A stretch of 64,000 nt of DNA from Planctomycetales bacterium 71-10 (GTDB taxonomy: Bacteria > Planctomycetota > Planctomycetia > Isosphaerales > Isosphaeraceae), in assembly GCA_001898385.1 (NCBI GenBank), contig MKTT01000050.1:1-64000 (forward strand), in the 5' to 3' direction. The notes under the pieces were generated by a model, which saw only the letters and a list, made by a program, of their open reading frames with translations, was not told where the DNA came from and ran no database searches. The translations under genes were made by a program, and so were the position numbers. This document shows, one piece after another, positions 1-8,796 of this stretch. Every line of letters starts with the position of its first letter. Position 1 is the first letter of the stretch.

Positions 1-633
1 GGAGACCTTCTCCGCGTTCATGCCCGTGACCGAGCCGACGAAGCCGGCGTAGGTGACGTTCACGAACGGCGTGCGCCCGGCGGGCTCCGCGACGGTCAGG
101 ATCGCGTGCTCCTGGAGCCTCCAGTCGCAGCCGTAGTCGAGGACGCGGCCGTGGTAGACGCGCCCGTCCTTGGTGGTCGAGCGGCCCAGGGCGAAGCCCG
201 AGCAGTGGAACAGCTCGGGGATGAAGTTGGCGACGATGACATCCTGGGCGTCGAGCCCCGCGCCGTCGGCGACGCCCTGCATCTCCTCGAAGAACCGCCC
301 GGGGATGAACTTCTTCTGCCGCGCGGCGATCCCGGCGATGACCCGCTTGGGGCTCAGCAGGTTCAGGCCGGCGACGTCGACCTTCATCTCCTTCCCCTTC
401 ACTTCGAAAAGGTAGCGGATGTTCTCGCGGATGTCGTCGCGGAGCAGGGCGCCCTGCTGGAAGCCCATCTCGTAGGGCGTCCCCTTGACGTGGAGCACGC
501 GGTAGCCGTCGACCTCCTCCAGGAAGCCCTCGCCGCAGCGGGCGACGGTCTTCGTCTCCGCCCGCGCGGGCGCGACGGCCGCGAGCAGGGCGAGGCAGGC
601 CAGGGCGGCGCGGGACGATCCTCGGGCCAGCAT
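1..633 (-). CDS. C45-family autoproteolytic acyltransferase/hydrolase, 3' part beyond window
   Basis: The gene starts at an ATG at 633 on the minus strand and runs off the left edge, so only about 211 N-terminal residues are present. I translated it by hand. Residues 1-25 form a signal peptide (basic start, Leu/Ala-rich core, ARA cleavage-like end), implying export. The stretch around residues 50-65 (GTPYEMGFQQG) and Cys144 in FHCSGF followed by a DGRVYHGRVLDYG-like segment match the acyl-CoA:6-aminopenicillanate acyltransferase-like (peptidase C45, Ntn-hydrolase) family, where this Cys becomes the N-terminal nucleophile after self-cleavage. The substrate cannot be told from sequence. It is divergent from the next gene at 864. 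Confidence 0.7.
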   Translation of the reverse strand, partial: MLARGSSRAALACLALLAAVAPARAETKTVARCGEGFLEEVDGYRVLHVKGTPYEMGFQQGALLRDDIRENIRYLFEVKGKEMKVDVAGLNLLSPKRVIAGIAARQKKFIPGRFFEEMQGVADGAGLDAQDVIVANFIPELFHCSGFALGRSTTKDGRVYHGRVLDYGCDWRLQEHAILTVAEPAGRTPFVNVTYAGFVGSVTGMNAEKVS

Positions 634-863
634 GGGGCGTCCTTTCGTGCGAGGGGAGGTGGCGACGAGTCGACGCGAGATCGGTCCGGTCGAATCTACC
701 CCACCCGCCCGGACGTTCCAAGCCGATTCCCCGCGTGAGGGCTTGCGTGGCCTGATATGGCGGGGCGAGGCCCCTTGCCCCGTCGCCCCGCATGGGGTGG
801 AATCGAGGGTGAGCGGAATGATGACGCAACGTCGCGCACCGAACCGACGGATGGAGTCGAGCC

Positions 864-1346
864 ATGAAACGAATCTGCCTGCTGGCGCTCGCCCTCGCTT
901 CGCCGGCCTTCGCCGCCCCGACGGCCTTCGCGGCCGACGAGGGCGACGCGAAGGCCCGCCAGATCGCCGAGAAGGTGACGACCGAGGGGGCCGCGATCTT
1001 CGACACCTTCGACGCCCGCGCCATGGCGGCGACCTACGACGAGAAGGGCGTCCTGACCGTCTTCAGGAGGGAGAAAGAGTCGATCGAGCGCGAGGCCCAC
1101 GAAGGCCGCGCGAAGGTCGAGGCCGCCTACGCCGAGCTGTTCAAGAGCCCCGAGACGATCAAGTCGCGGAACGTCGTCGAGCACGCCCGGCTGATCGCGC
1201 CGGACCTGCTGACGATCGACGGCACGTTCGACCTGAACACGCTGAAGCCCGACTCGATCAAGGTCCCGTTCCACCAGGTCCGCCAGCAGAAGGGCGGCAA
1301 GTGGCTCGTGCTGAGCATGGAAATCTCGCTGGTCCCGCACGACTGA
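864..1346 (+). CDS. Secreted NTF2-like (SnoaL/DUF4440-type) protein
   Basis: The 160-residue protein begins with a signal peptide (about residues 1-23, Ala-rich, ending near FAA). The mature part has the length and alternation of a single cone-shaped NTF2-like domain: an N-terminal helix (KARQIAEKVTTEGAAIFDTFDARAM), a segment typical of SgcJ/SnoaL proteins (ATYDEKGVLTVF), and C-terminal beta strands ending in KGGKWLVLSMEISL. Family members are enzymes or small-molecule binders; no catalytic residues can be assigned here. ComEC begins immediately downstream, probably overlapping its 3' end. The family assignment rests on overall pattern only. Confidence 0.6.
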   Translation: MKRICLLALALASPAFAAPTAFAADEGDAKARQIAEKVTTEGAAIFDTFDARAMAATYDEKGVLTVFRREKESIEREAHEGRAKVEAAYAELFKSPETIKSRNVVEHARLIAPDLLTIDGTFDLNTLKPDSIKVPFHQVRQQKGGKWLVLSMEISLVPHD

Positions 1347-3979
1347 CGCGCCCGGCGGCCGGTCCGACGCCGAGACGCCGGCCGGACCGCTCGCCAACCT
1401 GGCCCGTCGCGCCGCTGGCGCCCGCGCTGGCGGCGCTGATCCTCGGGACGATCGCCGACCGCGCGCTCGGCGGCCCCGCGACGGTCGCCTGGGGGATCGC
1501 GGCGGCCGGGCTGGCGGCGGGTTCCTGGATCTCCTCCGGCCGCCCTCGGCTCGCCCTCGCGCTGTTGACGGCGGCCATCGCGGCGGCCGGCGGCGGCTAT
1601 CACCATCTCCGATGGTCCGACCTCGCGGCCGACGACCTGGCGGCCGGCGTCGACGACCAGCCCGCGCCGGCGTGGGTCCGCGGCCACGTCGAGGAGGTCG
1701 TCGGACTCCGCTCGCGGCAAGGCCGCGCGCCGGGCGAGCCGGCGCGGACGCGGACCCGGTTCATCCTCCGCATCGAGGCCGTCGGCGACGGCTCGACGTT
1801 CGCCCCCTGTTCCGGCCGCGCCGACGTCTCCGTGCAGGGGGACCGCACCGACCTGGCGGCGGGCCAGCCGGTGCAGGCGGCCGGCCGGATCTCGCGCGTC
1901 GCCGGGCCGCTGAACCCCGGCGAGTTCGACCGCCGCGCGTTCCTCCAGGCCCAGGGCATCCGCCTGGCGATGGCCGTCGACGAGCCCTCCGGCGTGATGG
2001 CCGACCCCGACGGCGCGTGGTCGGGCGGGGCCGGCTGGCTGGGCGCGATCCGGGGCTGGAGCCGCGACCGCCTCGTCGACGGCCTCGACCCGCGGGCGGC
2101 TCCGCTGGCCACGGCGCTGGTGCTGGGGCGTCGCGACGACATCGACCCGGAGGTCGTCGACGCCTTCGCCCGGACGGGGACCACGCACCTGCTGGCGGTC
2201 TCCGGGTTGCAGCTCCAGGTGATGGCCTGGGCGATCGGCATGGGGCTGGTCGTGATCGGCGTGCCGCGGAGGTTGCGCTACCTCCTGGTGGCGTCGGCGG
2301 CGGCCGGGTACGCGCTGCTGGTGGGCTGCTCGCCGTCGGTGATGCGGTCGATGGTCATGACGGTGGCGTTCTGCGCCGCGCTGTTCGCGAGCCGCACGAC
2401 GGGGCCGGCGGACGCCCTCTCGCTGGCCGGCGTGCTGACGATCGTCGGGAACCCGTCGTCGGTCTTCGACATCGGCTGCCAGTTGTCGTTCCTCGCGGTC
2501 GGCTCGCTGTTCTGGCTGATGCCCGCGGCGGGGAAGGTCGGCGAGGCGCTGCGGCTGCGGGCCTTCGGGCCGCCGGACCCGCTCGACGAGCTGGAGGACT
2601 GGCACCAGGCGTTCGGGAGGCGGCTGTCGCGCTGGGCGGGGCTCCAGGCGATGCGGCTTGCGGCGGCGTCGGCGATCGTCTGGGGCGTGGCGGCGCCGCT
2701 GTCGGCGCTGCGGTTCCACCTGGTCTCGCCGATGGGGATTCTGCTGAACATCCCGCTCGTGCCGATGACCTCGCTCGCGCTGTTGGCGGGGGCGTTCAAG
2801 TTGGCGATGGCGGCCCTGGCCGCGCTCCTGGCGGGGGTCGCGTCGCCCGCGGCGTGGCTGGCCGGCCCGCTGGCGCTGGCCCTGGGGCTGGCGGGGCGGC
2901 TGGCGTCGGTGCTGGAGCGCCTGGCCGGGGCGGCGTGCGGCAGGATGCTGCGCGGCGTCGAGGTCGTCGCGACCCGGGGCGCGGCGATCCCCTGGGGGAC
3001 GTGGTATTCGCCCGGTCCGCCCGCCGCGTCGGCCGCGGCGTTCTACGCCCTGCTGCTCGCCGCCGTCTACCTGATGCACGCCGGCCCGAAACGCGACGGA
3101 CCCCCCGCCGGCCTGCGATGGGCCCGGCGCGTCGCGTGGGCCCTGGTCGTCGCCTGGTGCGTCCCGGGCTGGTGGCTCGCCGGGCCGAGGCGGCCGGCCG
3201 ACCTGGAGGCCGACGTCCTGGCCGTGGGCCACGGCCTGGCGGTCGTGATCGCGACGCCCGAGGGGAGGACGTTCCTCTACGACTGCGGCCGGATGGACGA
3301 CCCCGGCGTGGGGCGTCGCGTCATCGCCCCCGCGCTCTGGGCCCGCGGCCTCTCGCGGCTCGACGCCGTGTACCTCAGCCACGCCGACAACGACCACTAT
3401 AACGGCCTCCCCGAAGTCCTCGACCGCTTCGCCGTCGGCGAGGTCGTCGTCCCCGAGGGCTTCGTCGGCCGCGACAACCCGGCGGCCGTCGAGCTGATGC
3501 GCGAGGTGGGCGCGCGGGGCGTGCCCGTCCGCGAGGTGGTCGCGCCGGCGTCGCGGCCGGCGGGTTCGACGCACATCGAGGTGCTCCACCCGCCGGCCGG
3601 CTGGGATTCGGACTCCGACAACGCCCGCAGCCTGGTGCTGGACGTCTCCCGCCACGGCCGCCGCCTGCTGCTGACGGGAGACCTGGAGCAGGTCGGGCTC
3701 GCAGAGCTGCTCTCGAAGCCCAAGCCCGACCGGCCGATCGACGTGCTGCTGGCCCCGCACCACGGGGCCAGGGCGGCCAACCCGCCGCGGCTGTACGACT
3801 GGGCGCGGCCGCGCGTGGTCGTCGCCAGCCAGAAGCCCCCGTCGGCGGGCGTGGCCGACGCGTTGACGCCCCTGGAGGCCCGGGATATCGTGCTCTTGCG
3901 GACGTGGCGGGCCGGCGCGGTCTCGCTGCGGTGGACGCCCGCGGGGGTCGTCGCGAGCGGGTTCCTGGACGGGCGGTGA
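1301..3979 (+). CDS. comEC: ComEC/Rec2 DNA-uptake channel
   Basis: This is a multi-spanning inner-membrane protein that passes single-stranded DNA into the cytoplasm during transformation. From the N-terminus there is a hydrophobic pair with an OB-like DUF4131 segment, the Competence domain (roughly residues 230-520, with the conserved TTHLLAVSGLQLQ stretch), and a C-terminal metallo-beta-lactamase domain (about residues 640-890) carrying HADNDHYNG, LLTGDLE and LAPHHG metal-site motifs. The reading frame is open far upstream, but residues before about 1346 would overlap the preceding gene out of frame. There is no in-frame ATG near the junction; GTG at 1301, preceded by an AG-rich stretch, is my best guess, giving 892 residues. 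Exact start is uncertain by tens of bases. ComF lies in the same window at 9461. Confidence 0.88.
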   Translation: MARAEHGNLAGPARLTRPAAGPTPRRRPDRSPTWPVAPLAPALAALILGTIADRALGGPATVAWGIAAAGLAAGSWISSGRPRLALALLTAAIAAAGGGYHHLRWSDLAADDLAAGVDDQPAPAWVRGHVEEVVGLRSRQGRAPGEPARTRTRFILRIEAVGDGSTFAPCSGRADVSVQGDRTDLAAGQPVQAAGRISRVAGPLNPGEFDRRAFLQAQGIRLAMAVDEPSGVMADPDGAWSGGAGWLGAIRGWSRDRLVDGLDPRAAPLATALVLGRRDDIDPEVVDAFARTGTTHLLAVSGLQLQVMAWAIGMGLVVIGVPRRLRYLLVASAAAGYALLVGCSPSVMRSMVMTVAFCAALFASRTTGPADALSLAGVLTIVGNPSSVFDIGCQLSFLAVGSLFWLMPAAGKVGEALRLRAFGPPDPLDELEDWHQAFGRRLSRWAGLQAMRLAAASAIVWGVAAPLSALRFHLVSPMGILLNIPLVPMTSLALLAGAFKLAMAALAALLAGVASPAAWLAGPLALALGLAGRLASVLERLAGAACGRMLRGVEVVATRGAAIPWGTWYSPGPPAASAAAFYALLLAAVYLMHAGPKRDGPPAGLRWARRVAWALVVAWCVPGWWLAGPRRPADLEADVLAVGHGLAVVIATPEGRTFLYDCGRMDDPGVGRRVIAPALWARGLSRLDAVYLSHADNDHYNGLPEVLDRFAVGEVVVPEGFVGRDNPAAVELMREVGARGVPVREVVAPASRPAGSTHIEVLHPPAGWDSDSDNARSLVLDVSRHGRRLLLTGDLEQVGLAELLSKPKPDRPIDVLLAPHHGARAANPPRLYDWARPRVVVASQKPPSAGVADALTPLEARDIVLLRTWRAGAVSLRWTPAGVVASGFLDGR

Positions 3980-3983
3980 AGGG

Positions 3984-4859
3984 ATGACGTGGCTGATCGT
4001 CGCGGCGGGCTTCGGCGCGGGCGTGCTCGCCGGCCTGGCGCTGGTGGTGGTGGAGTTCGGGGCCTGGGCGCTGGTCACGCCGCGCCGCTCGTCCGACCCC
4101 GCCCCCTTCGGGTCGGACGAGGCGATCCGCGCCGTCGCGGCCGACGGCGTCGCGCTCGCCGGCCGCTGGATCCCCGCCGACCGGCCGACGGGACGGACGG
4201 TGATCCTGGTCCACGGCTTCATCGACGGCCCGGGGATGATGATCCTCGACCGCGCCCCGGCCGTCCTGGCGCGCGGGTGGAACGTCGCGGCGATCGACCT
4301 GCGGGGCTACGGCGCGAGCGAGGGGATGCATTCCACCTTCGGCGCGCGCGAGGCCGACGACCTCCGGGCGTGGCTCGACGTCCTGGCCGGCCTGGCCCCG
4401 CCGGGCGAGCCGTTCGCGCCCGTCGCCTGGGGCCGGTCGATGGGGGCGGCGATCGCCCTCCGCGCGGCCGTGGCGGACCGGCGCGTCCGGGCGCTGGTCC
4501 TGGAGGCGCCGATGGTCGACCTGCGGTCGTCGGTGGCGAAGGTGATGCGCAACAAACGCCTGCCGATGGCCCCGACGCTCTCGCGCCTGGTCGTCCGCCG
4601 CGCGGGGAAGATCGCCGGGACCTCCCTGGCCGGCCCGGCGATGGCGGACCTGGCCGCGCGGTTCGATCGCCCGGTCGTCGTCGTGCATGGGAGCAACGAC
4701 GACCTGATCCCCTCGGCCGTCGCCCGCGAGTTGGCCGACTCCTTCCCCGCCCCGGCCCCGTTCCTGGAGGTCCCCGGCGCGAGGCACGCGGACGTCGCCC
4801 GCGTCGGCGGGGCGGCCCTGCTGGGAGAGGTGATGGATCGGCTGGAAGCCGCGACCTGA
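3984..4859 (+). CDS. Alpha/beta hydrolase, membrane-anchored
   Basis: The 291-residue protein has an N-terminal hydrophobic segment (residues 3-33) that could anchor it, then a serine-hydrolase fold: the oxyanion strand VILVHGF (about 73-79), the nucleophile elbow GRSMGAA (Ser about 154), the acid loop HGSNDDLIP (Asp about 240) and the catalytic His in GARHADV near residue 269. These fit the FrsA/YqkD-like or BEM46-like hydrolases. Start ATG lies 4 bases after the comEC stop, implying co-transcription. Substrate unknown. Confidence 0.78.
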   Translation: MTWLIVAAGFGAGVLAGLALVVVEFGAWALVTPRRSSDPAPFGSDEAIRAVAADGVALAGRWIPADRPTGRTVILVHGFIDGPGMMILDRAPAVLARGWNVAAIDLRGYGASEGMHSTFGAREADDLRAWLDVLAGLAPPGEPFAPVAWGRSMGAAIALRAAVADRRVRALVLEAPMVDLRSSVAKVMRNKRLPMAPTLSRLVVRRAGKIAGTSLAGPAMADLAARFDRPVVVVHGSNDDLIPSAVARELADSFPAPAPFLEVPGARHADVARVGGAALLGEVMDRLEAAT

Positions 4860-4898
4860 CCGCTCGCTCGAAGACCCCACGAAAGGCCAGGCCGTTCC

Positions 4899-6179
4899 AT
4901 GGCTCGCATCGGCGTCGTGAGCATCCCCGCACCGGGACACTTCTATTCCGTCGGCGCGCTGGCGCGGAAGCTCCGGTCCCGGGGGCACGAGGTGGTCTAC
5001 TTCGACATCCCCGATTTCCGGCGGCGCGTGGAGGCCGCGGGGCTGGAGTACGGCCCCATCGGCCGCGACGCCTACCCGCTCGGGTCCATGCGCGAGCTGG
5101 ACGAGACGCTGGCGCGGCTCAAGGGGATCGAGGCGTTCCGGTTCACGATCCGCCGCATCGTGAAGAACTCGACGATGGTCCTGGACGACCTGCCGGCCGC
5201 GGCCCGCGAGGCGGGCGTGGAGGCGCTGGTGGTCGACCAGTGCCAGGTGGCGGGGGGAGCGGTCGCGGAGCACCTGGGCGTCCCGCACGTGAGCGTCGCC
5301 TCGGCGCTGCCGATCAACCTCGATCCGAGCGTCGCCCCGTTCCAGTTCCCCTGGCGGCATCGCCGGGGGGCGGCGGCCCGGATTCGGAACCGCGCGGCGA
5401 ACTGGCTGATCGGCCGGCTCATCACGCCGGTCGCCTCGGAGGTGGACCGGCGGCGGCGATCGTGGGGCCTGCCGCCGCTCGAATGGGGACCGGCGGCGTT
5501 CTCGCGGCTGGCGCAGGTCTCCCAGCTCCCCGCCGCCCTCGAACTCCCCGGCCGTCGCCTGCCGCCGAATTTCCACCACACCGGGCCCTGGACCGACGCC
5601 GAGTCCCGCGTCGCGGTCGACTTCCCCTGGCATCGCCTGGACGGCCGGCCGCTGGCGTACGTCTCGATGGGGACGATGCTGAGCCACGAGTATGCACACT
5701 TCCGACCGATCGCCGAGGCCTGCGTCGGGACCGGCCTGCAACTGGTGATCACCATGGGCGGCGCGGGGGACCCGTCGCGGCTGGCCGACCTCCCCGGCGA
5801 CCCGATCGTCGTCGGCTTCGCCCCCCAGGTCGATCTGATCCGCCGGTCGGCCCTGACGATCTTCCACGGCGGGCTGAATACGACCCTCGAATCGCTGGCG
5901 TGCGGCGTCCCGACGGTCGTCCTCCCCGTCACGAACGACCAGCCGGGCGTCGGCGTCCGCGTGGAGCACGCGGGCGTCGGCCGCTCGATCCCCATCGCCC
6001 GCGCGACCGTCCCGCGCATCCGGGAGGCCGTCCGCGCCGTCCTGGAAGACCCGTCCTATCGCGAGCGGGCCGTCGCGATGAGTTCCCGCATCGCCGAGGC
6101 CGACGGCCTGAACCGCGCGGCCGACGTGATCCTGTCGGCGTTCGAGTCGGCCCCCATGGCTCGGAAGGAGTCCCGATGA
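4899..6179 (+). CDS. GT1-family glycosyltransferase (MGT/UGT type)
   Basis: The 426-residue enzyme has the GT-B fold of family 1: N-terminal acceptor domain beginning with the PAPGHFYSVGALARKL stretch, and a C-terminal nucleotide-sugar domain with FHGGLNTTLESLACGVPTVV (about residues 325-344) followed by NDQPGVGVRV, the donor-binding signature of macrolide glycosyltransferases, UDP-glucuronosyltransferases and zeaxanthin glucosyltransferase (CrtX). It transfers a sugar from a nucleotide donor to a lipophilic acceptor, in the cytoplasm or at the membrane face. A carotenoid or other isoprenoid acceptor is possible, but no carotenoid genes are in the window. Its stop overlaps the sulfatase start in an ATGA junction, so the two are translationally coupled. 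Confidence 0.85.
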   Translation: MARIGVVSIPAPGHFYSVGALARKLRSRGHEVVYFDIPDFRRRVEAAGLEYGPIGRDAYPLGSMRELDETLARLKGIEAFRFTIRRIVKNSTMVLDDLPAAAREAGVEALVVDQCQVAGGAVAEHLGVPHVSVASALPINLDPSVAPFQFPWRHRRGAAARIRNRAANWLIGRLITPVASEVDRRRRSWGLPPLEWGPAAFSRLAQVSQLPAALELPGRRLPPNFHHTGPWTDAESRVAVDFPWHRLDGRPLAYVSMGTMLSHEYAHFRPIAEACVGTGLQLVITMGGAGDPSRLADLPGDPIVVGFAPQVDLIRRSALTIFHGGLNTTLESLACGVPTVVLPVTNDQPGVGVRVEHAGVGRSIPIARATVPRIREAVRAVLEDPSYRERAVAMSSRIAEADGLNRAADVILSAFESAPMARKESR

Positions 6180-7552
6180 ACCCGCGCCGCGTCCTCTTCT
6201 TCCTGGCGGCCCTCGTCCCGGCGGCGTTCGCCGCGGCCGAGGAGCCGGCCCGTCGACCCAACATCCTCTTCCTGTTCAGCGACGACCAGCGGGCCGACAC
6301 CGTCGCCACGCCGGGCTCGCCCGCCCGCACGCCCAACCTGGACGCCCTGGCCGAGCGCGGGACGGTCCTGATGCGCGCGTACTGCAACGGCTCCCAGCAG
6401 GGGGCCGTCTGCGTGCCGTCGCGGGCGATGCTCCTGAGCGGGCGCAGCCTGTTCCGCGTCGACGAGCGGCTGCGGGGGCAGGGGACGTGGCCCGAGGCGT
6501 TCGGCGAGGCCGGCTATGCCACGTTCGCGACGGGCAAGTGGCACAACGGGCCCGAGTCGCTGGCCCGGACGTTCCAGCGGGCCGAGGCCGTCTTCCTCGG
6601 CGGGATGGGCGACCCCTACAACCTGCCGCTCCAGGACCTCGGGCCGGGCGGGACGCTCGTCAACCCGCGCAAGAGCGGCGAGCACTCGGTCAAGCTGTTC
6701 GCCGACGCGGCCTCGAAGTTCCTCAAGGAGCACCGGGGCCCGGCCCCGTTCCTCGCCTACGTCGCGTTCAATTTCCCCCACGACCCCCGCGTCGCGCCGG
6801 CCGAGTATCGCGCGAAGTACCGCGACGAGGCGATCGCGATCCCCGCGAACTTCCTCCCGGAGCATCCGTTCGACAACGGCGAGCTGGCGATCCGCGATGA
6901 GAAGCTGGCCGCGTCCCCTCGCACGCCGGAGGTCGTCCGCAAGCACCTGGCGGACTACTACGCCTCGATCGAATACCTCGACGCGCAGGTCGGCCGGATC
7001 CTCGACGCCCTACGCGAGTCCGGCCGCGAGCGCGACACGATCGTCGTCTTCGCGAGCGACCACGGCCTGGCGATCGGCAGCCACGGCCTGTTCGGCAAGC
7101 AGAACCTGTACGAGCACTCGATGCGGGCCCCGGTCATCCTGGCGGGGCCGGGGATCCCGCCCGGCCGGCGGGTCGACGCCTTCGCCTACCTGTTCGACCT
7201 GTTCCCGACCCTGGGCGAACTGGCGGGCGTCGCCGGGCCCGAGGGGAGCGAGGGCCTCAGCCTCGTCCCGGTCCTCCGAGGCGAGGCGTCCAGGCGGACC
7301 GATATCTTCACCGCGTACCGCCACCTCCAGCGCGCCGTCCGCGACGACCGCTGGAAGCTGATCGCGTATCCGAAGATCGGCAAGGTCCAGCTCTTCGACC
7401 TCCGCGACGATCCCGACGAGCGCCGCGACCTGTCCGCCGACCCCGCCCACGCGGCGGAGGTCACCCGCCTGACGGCGCTGCTGCGCGAACGCCAGGCGCA
7501 GGCCGGGGACGTCCCGACGCCTCGCGCCGGTCGCCCGGCCGTCGCGCGCTGA
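6176..7552 (+). CDS. Secreted formylglycine-dependent sulfatase
   Basis: The 458-residue protein has a signal peptide (residues 1-21), then PNILFLFSDDQRADT with the metal-binding Asp pair (D36, D37) and the CxPSR sulfatase signature with Cys79 as the residue converted to formylglycine. GKWHNG and FASDHGLAIGSHG supply further active-site residues, and the C-terminus carries RDDRWKLIAYP and LFDLRDDPDERRDLS, normal for arylsulfatase-like family S1 enzymes. It hydrolyses sulfate esters, probably on polysaccharides, in the periplasm or outside. Start ATG at 6176 overlaps the upstream stop (ATGA). Activity requires a formylglycine-generating enzyme encoded elsewhere. Confidence 0.92.
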   Translation: MNPRRVLFFLAALVPAAFAAAEEPARRPNILFLFSDDQRADTVATPGSPARTPNLDALAERGTVLMRAYCNGSQQGAVCVPSRAMLLSGRSLFRVDERLRGQGTWPEAFGEAGYATFATGKWHNGPESLARTFQRAEAVFLGGMGDPYNLPLQDLGPGGTLVNPRKSGEHSVKLFADAASKFLKEHRGPAPFLAYVAFNFPHDPRVAPAEYRAKYRDEAIAIPANFLPEHPFDNGELAIRDEKLAASPRTPEVVRKHLADYYASIEYLDAQVGRILDALRESGRERDTIVVFASDHGLAIGSHGLFGKQNLYEHSMRAPVILAGPGIPPGRRVDAFAYLFDLFPTLGELAGVAGPEGSEGLSLVPVLRGEASRRTDIFTAYRHLQRAVRDDRWKLIAYPKIGKVQLFDLRDDPDERRDLSADPAHAAEVTRLTALLRERQAQAGDVPTPRAGRPAVAR

Positions 7553-7578
7553 TCCGCGGCGGACTCGGCATTCGCGGC

Positions 7579-7607
7579 TTGGCCGGCGGGCGGGGCGGTC
7601 CTACAAT
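7579..7607 (+). promoter_or_regulatory. Sigma-70-type promoter for rlmN
   Basis: TTGGCC at 7579-7584 and TACAAT at 7602-7607 are separated by 17 bases and lie about 40 bases upstream of the rlmN start, in a gap following the sulfatase. Spacing and position fit a housekeeping promoter; not tested. Confidence 0.6.
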
Positions 7608-7646
7608 GAAGACGTTCCTACGTCGTCCAGTCGAGGGCCGGTCGGG

Positions 7647-8756
7647 ATGCAGGGCGGAGAATCAGGCGAGGTCGAGGCGAGCCCGAAGCGCCCCCTGTTC
7701 GGGGCGACGGCCGACGAGCTGCGCGCGTGGGTCGCGGCGAACGGCCACAAGCCGTATCGAGTCAAGCAGATCCAGCAGTGGGCGTTCCATCGCCGGCCGA
7801 AGTCGTTCGCCGACATGAGCGACCTGCCGCTCGACCTTCGAAAGAAGCTCGACGCCGAGTGGACCCTGTTCGCGACCGACCTGGCCTACCGCGGCGTCGC
7901 CGACGACGGCACCGACAAGCTGCTGCTCCGCTGCCGCGACGGCCGGAACATCGAATGCGTCCTGATGGCCGACGGCATCCGCCGCACCGTCTGCATCAGC
8001 ACGCAGGTCGGCTGCGGCATGGGCTGCGTCTTCTGCGCCAGCGGGCTGAAGGGCGTCGAGCGGAATCTGTCCGCCGCCGAGGTCTTCGACCAGGTCTTGC
8101 AGGCCCAGCAACTCTTGCCGCCGGGCGAGTCGGTCACGCACATCGTCGTGATGGGGATGGGCGAGAGCCTGGCGAACCTGGAAAACCTGCTCGTCGCCCT
8201 GGACCGCGTCTGCTCGCCCGACGACGGCCTGGGGATGAGCCAGCGCCGGGTGACGATCTCCACCGTGGGCCTGCCGGAGAAGATCCGCAAGCTGGCCGCG
8301 AAGGACCGCCAGTACCACCTGGCGGTCTCGCTCCACGCGCCCACGGAGGAGCTTCGCGACGAGCTGGTGCCGGTCAACGAGAAGATCGGGCTGACGGCCG
8401 TCCTGGAGGCCGCCGACGACTACTTCCGGATCACCGGTCGCCAGGTGACCTATGAGTACGTCATGCTGGGCGGCTTGAACGACCGCCCGCAGCACGCGAC
8501 GGCGCTGGGCCGATTGCTGAAGGGGCGCAAGGCCCACGTCAACCTGATCCCGTACAACCCGGTCGCCGGCCTGCCGTTCCTCCGCCCCGAGCCGGAGGAC
8601 GTCCGCGGGTTCACGGACCGGGTGGAGGGCTTCGGCGTGGCGGTGACGGTGCGCCGGACCAAGGGCCGGTCGATCGACGCCGCCTGCGGCCAGCTCCGCC
8701 GCCGCTTCGAGTCGGCCGCCGAGCCCGAGGCGGTCGCGATCGGCCCCCCCTCGTGA
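7647..8756 (+). CDS. rlmN: 23S rRNA (A2503-C2) / tRNA methyltransferase RlmN
   Basis: This radical-SAM enzyme methylates C2 of A2503 in 23S rRNA and A37 in some tRNAs. The 369-residue protein is of normal length. An N-terminal helical domain contains YRVKQIQQWAFHR; the radical-SAM cluster motif CGMGCVFC gives Cys123, Cys127 and Cys130; GMGESLANLENLL and HAPTEELRDELVP are the SAM-binding and conserved strands; Cys near residue 353 in IDAACGQLR is the methyl-carrying cysteine. The ATG at 7647 is 40 bases from a good promoter. It heads a run of same-strand genes reaching hemC. Confidence 0.95.
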   Translation: MQGGESGEVEASPKRPLFGATADELRAWVAANGHKPYRVKQIQQWAFHRRPKSFADMSDLPLDLRKKLDAEWTLFATDLAYRGVADDGTDKLLLRCRDGRNIECVLMADGIRRTVCISTQVGCGMGCVFCASGLKGVERNLSAAEVFDQVLQAQQLLPPGESVTHIVVMGMGESLANLENLLVALDRVCSPDDGLGMSQRRVTISTVGLPEKIRKLAAKDRQYHLAVSLHAPTEELRDELVPVNEKIGLTAVLEAADDYFRITGRQVTYEYVMLGGLNDRPQHATALGRLLKGRKAHVNLIPYNPVAGLPFLRPEPEDVRGFTDRVEGFGVAVTVRRTKGRSIDAACGQLRRRFESAAEPEAVAIGPPS

Positions 8757-8796
8757 CGCATCCCCGGGCCCACTTTCGACGCCGAAAGGACCGACC

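Noticed and set aside
632-1300. Long N-terminal extension of comEC
   Set aside because: The frame is open, but it covers the secreted NTF2-like gene in another frame and gives an Arg-rich, non-domain sequence typical of G+C-rich shadow frames.
1127-4222. 1031-codon open frame antisense to comEC
   Set aside because: Arg/Pro/Gln-rich sequence without domains, opposite a well supported gene; long shadow frames are expected at this G+C content.
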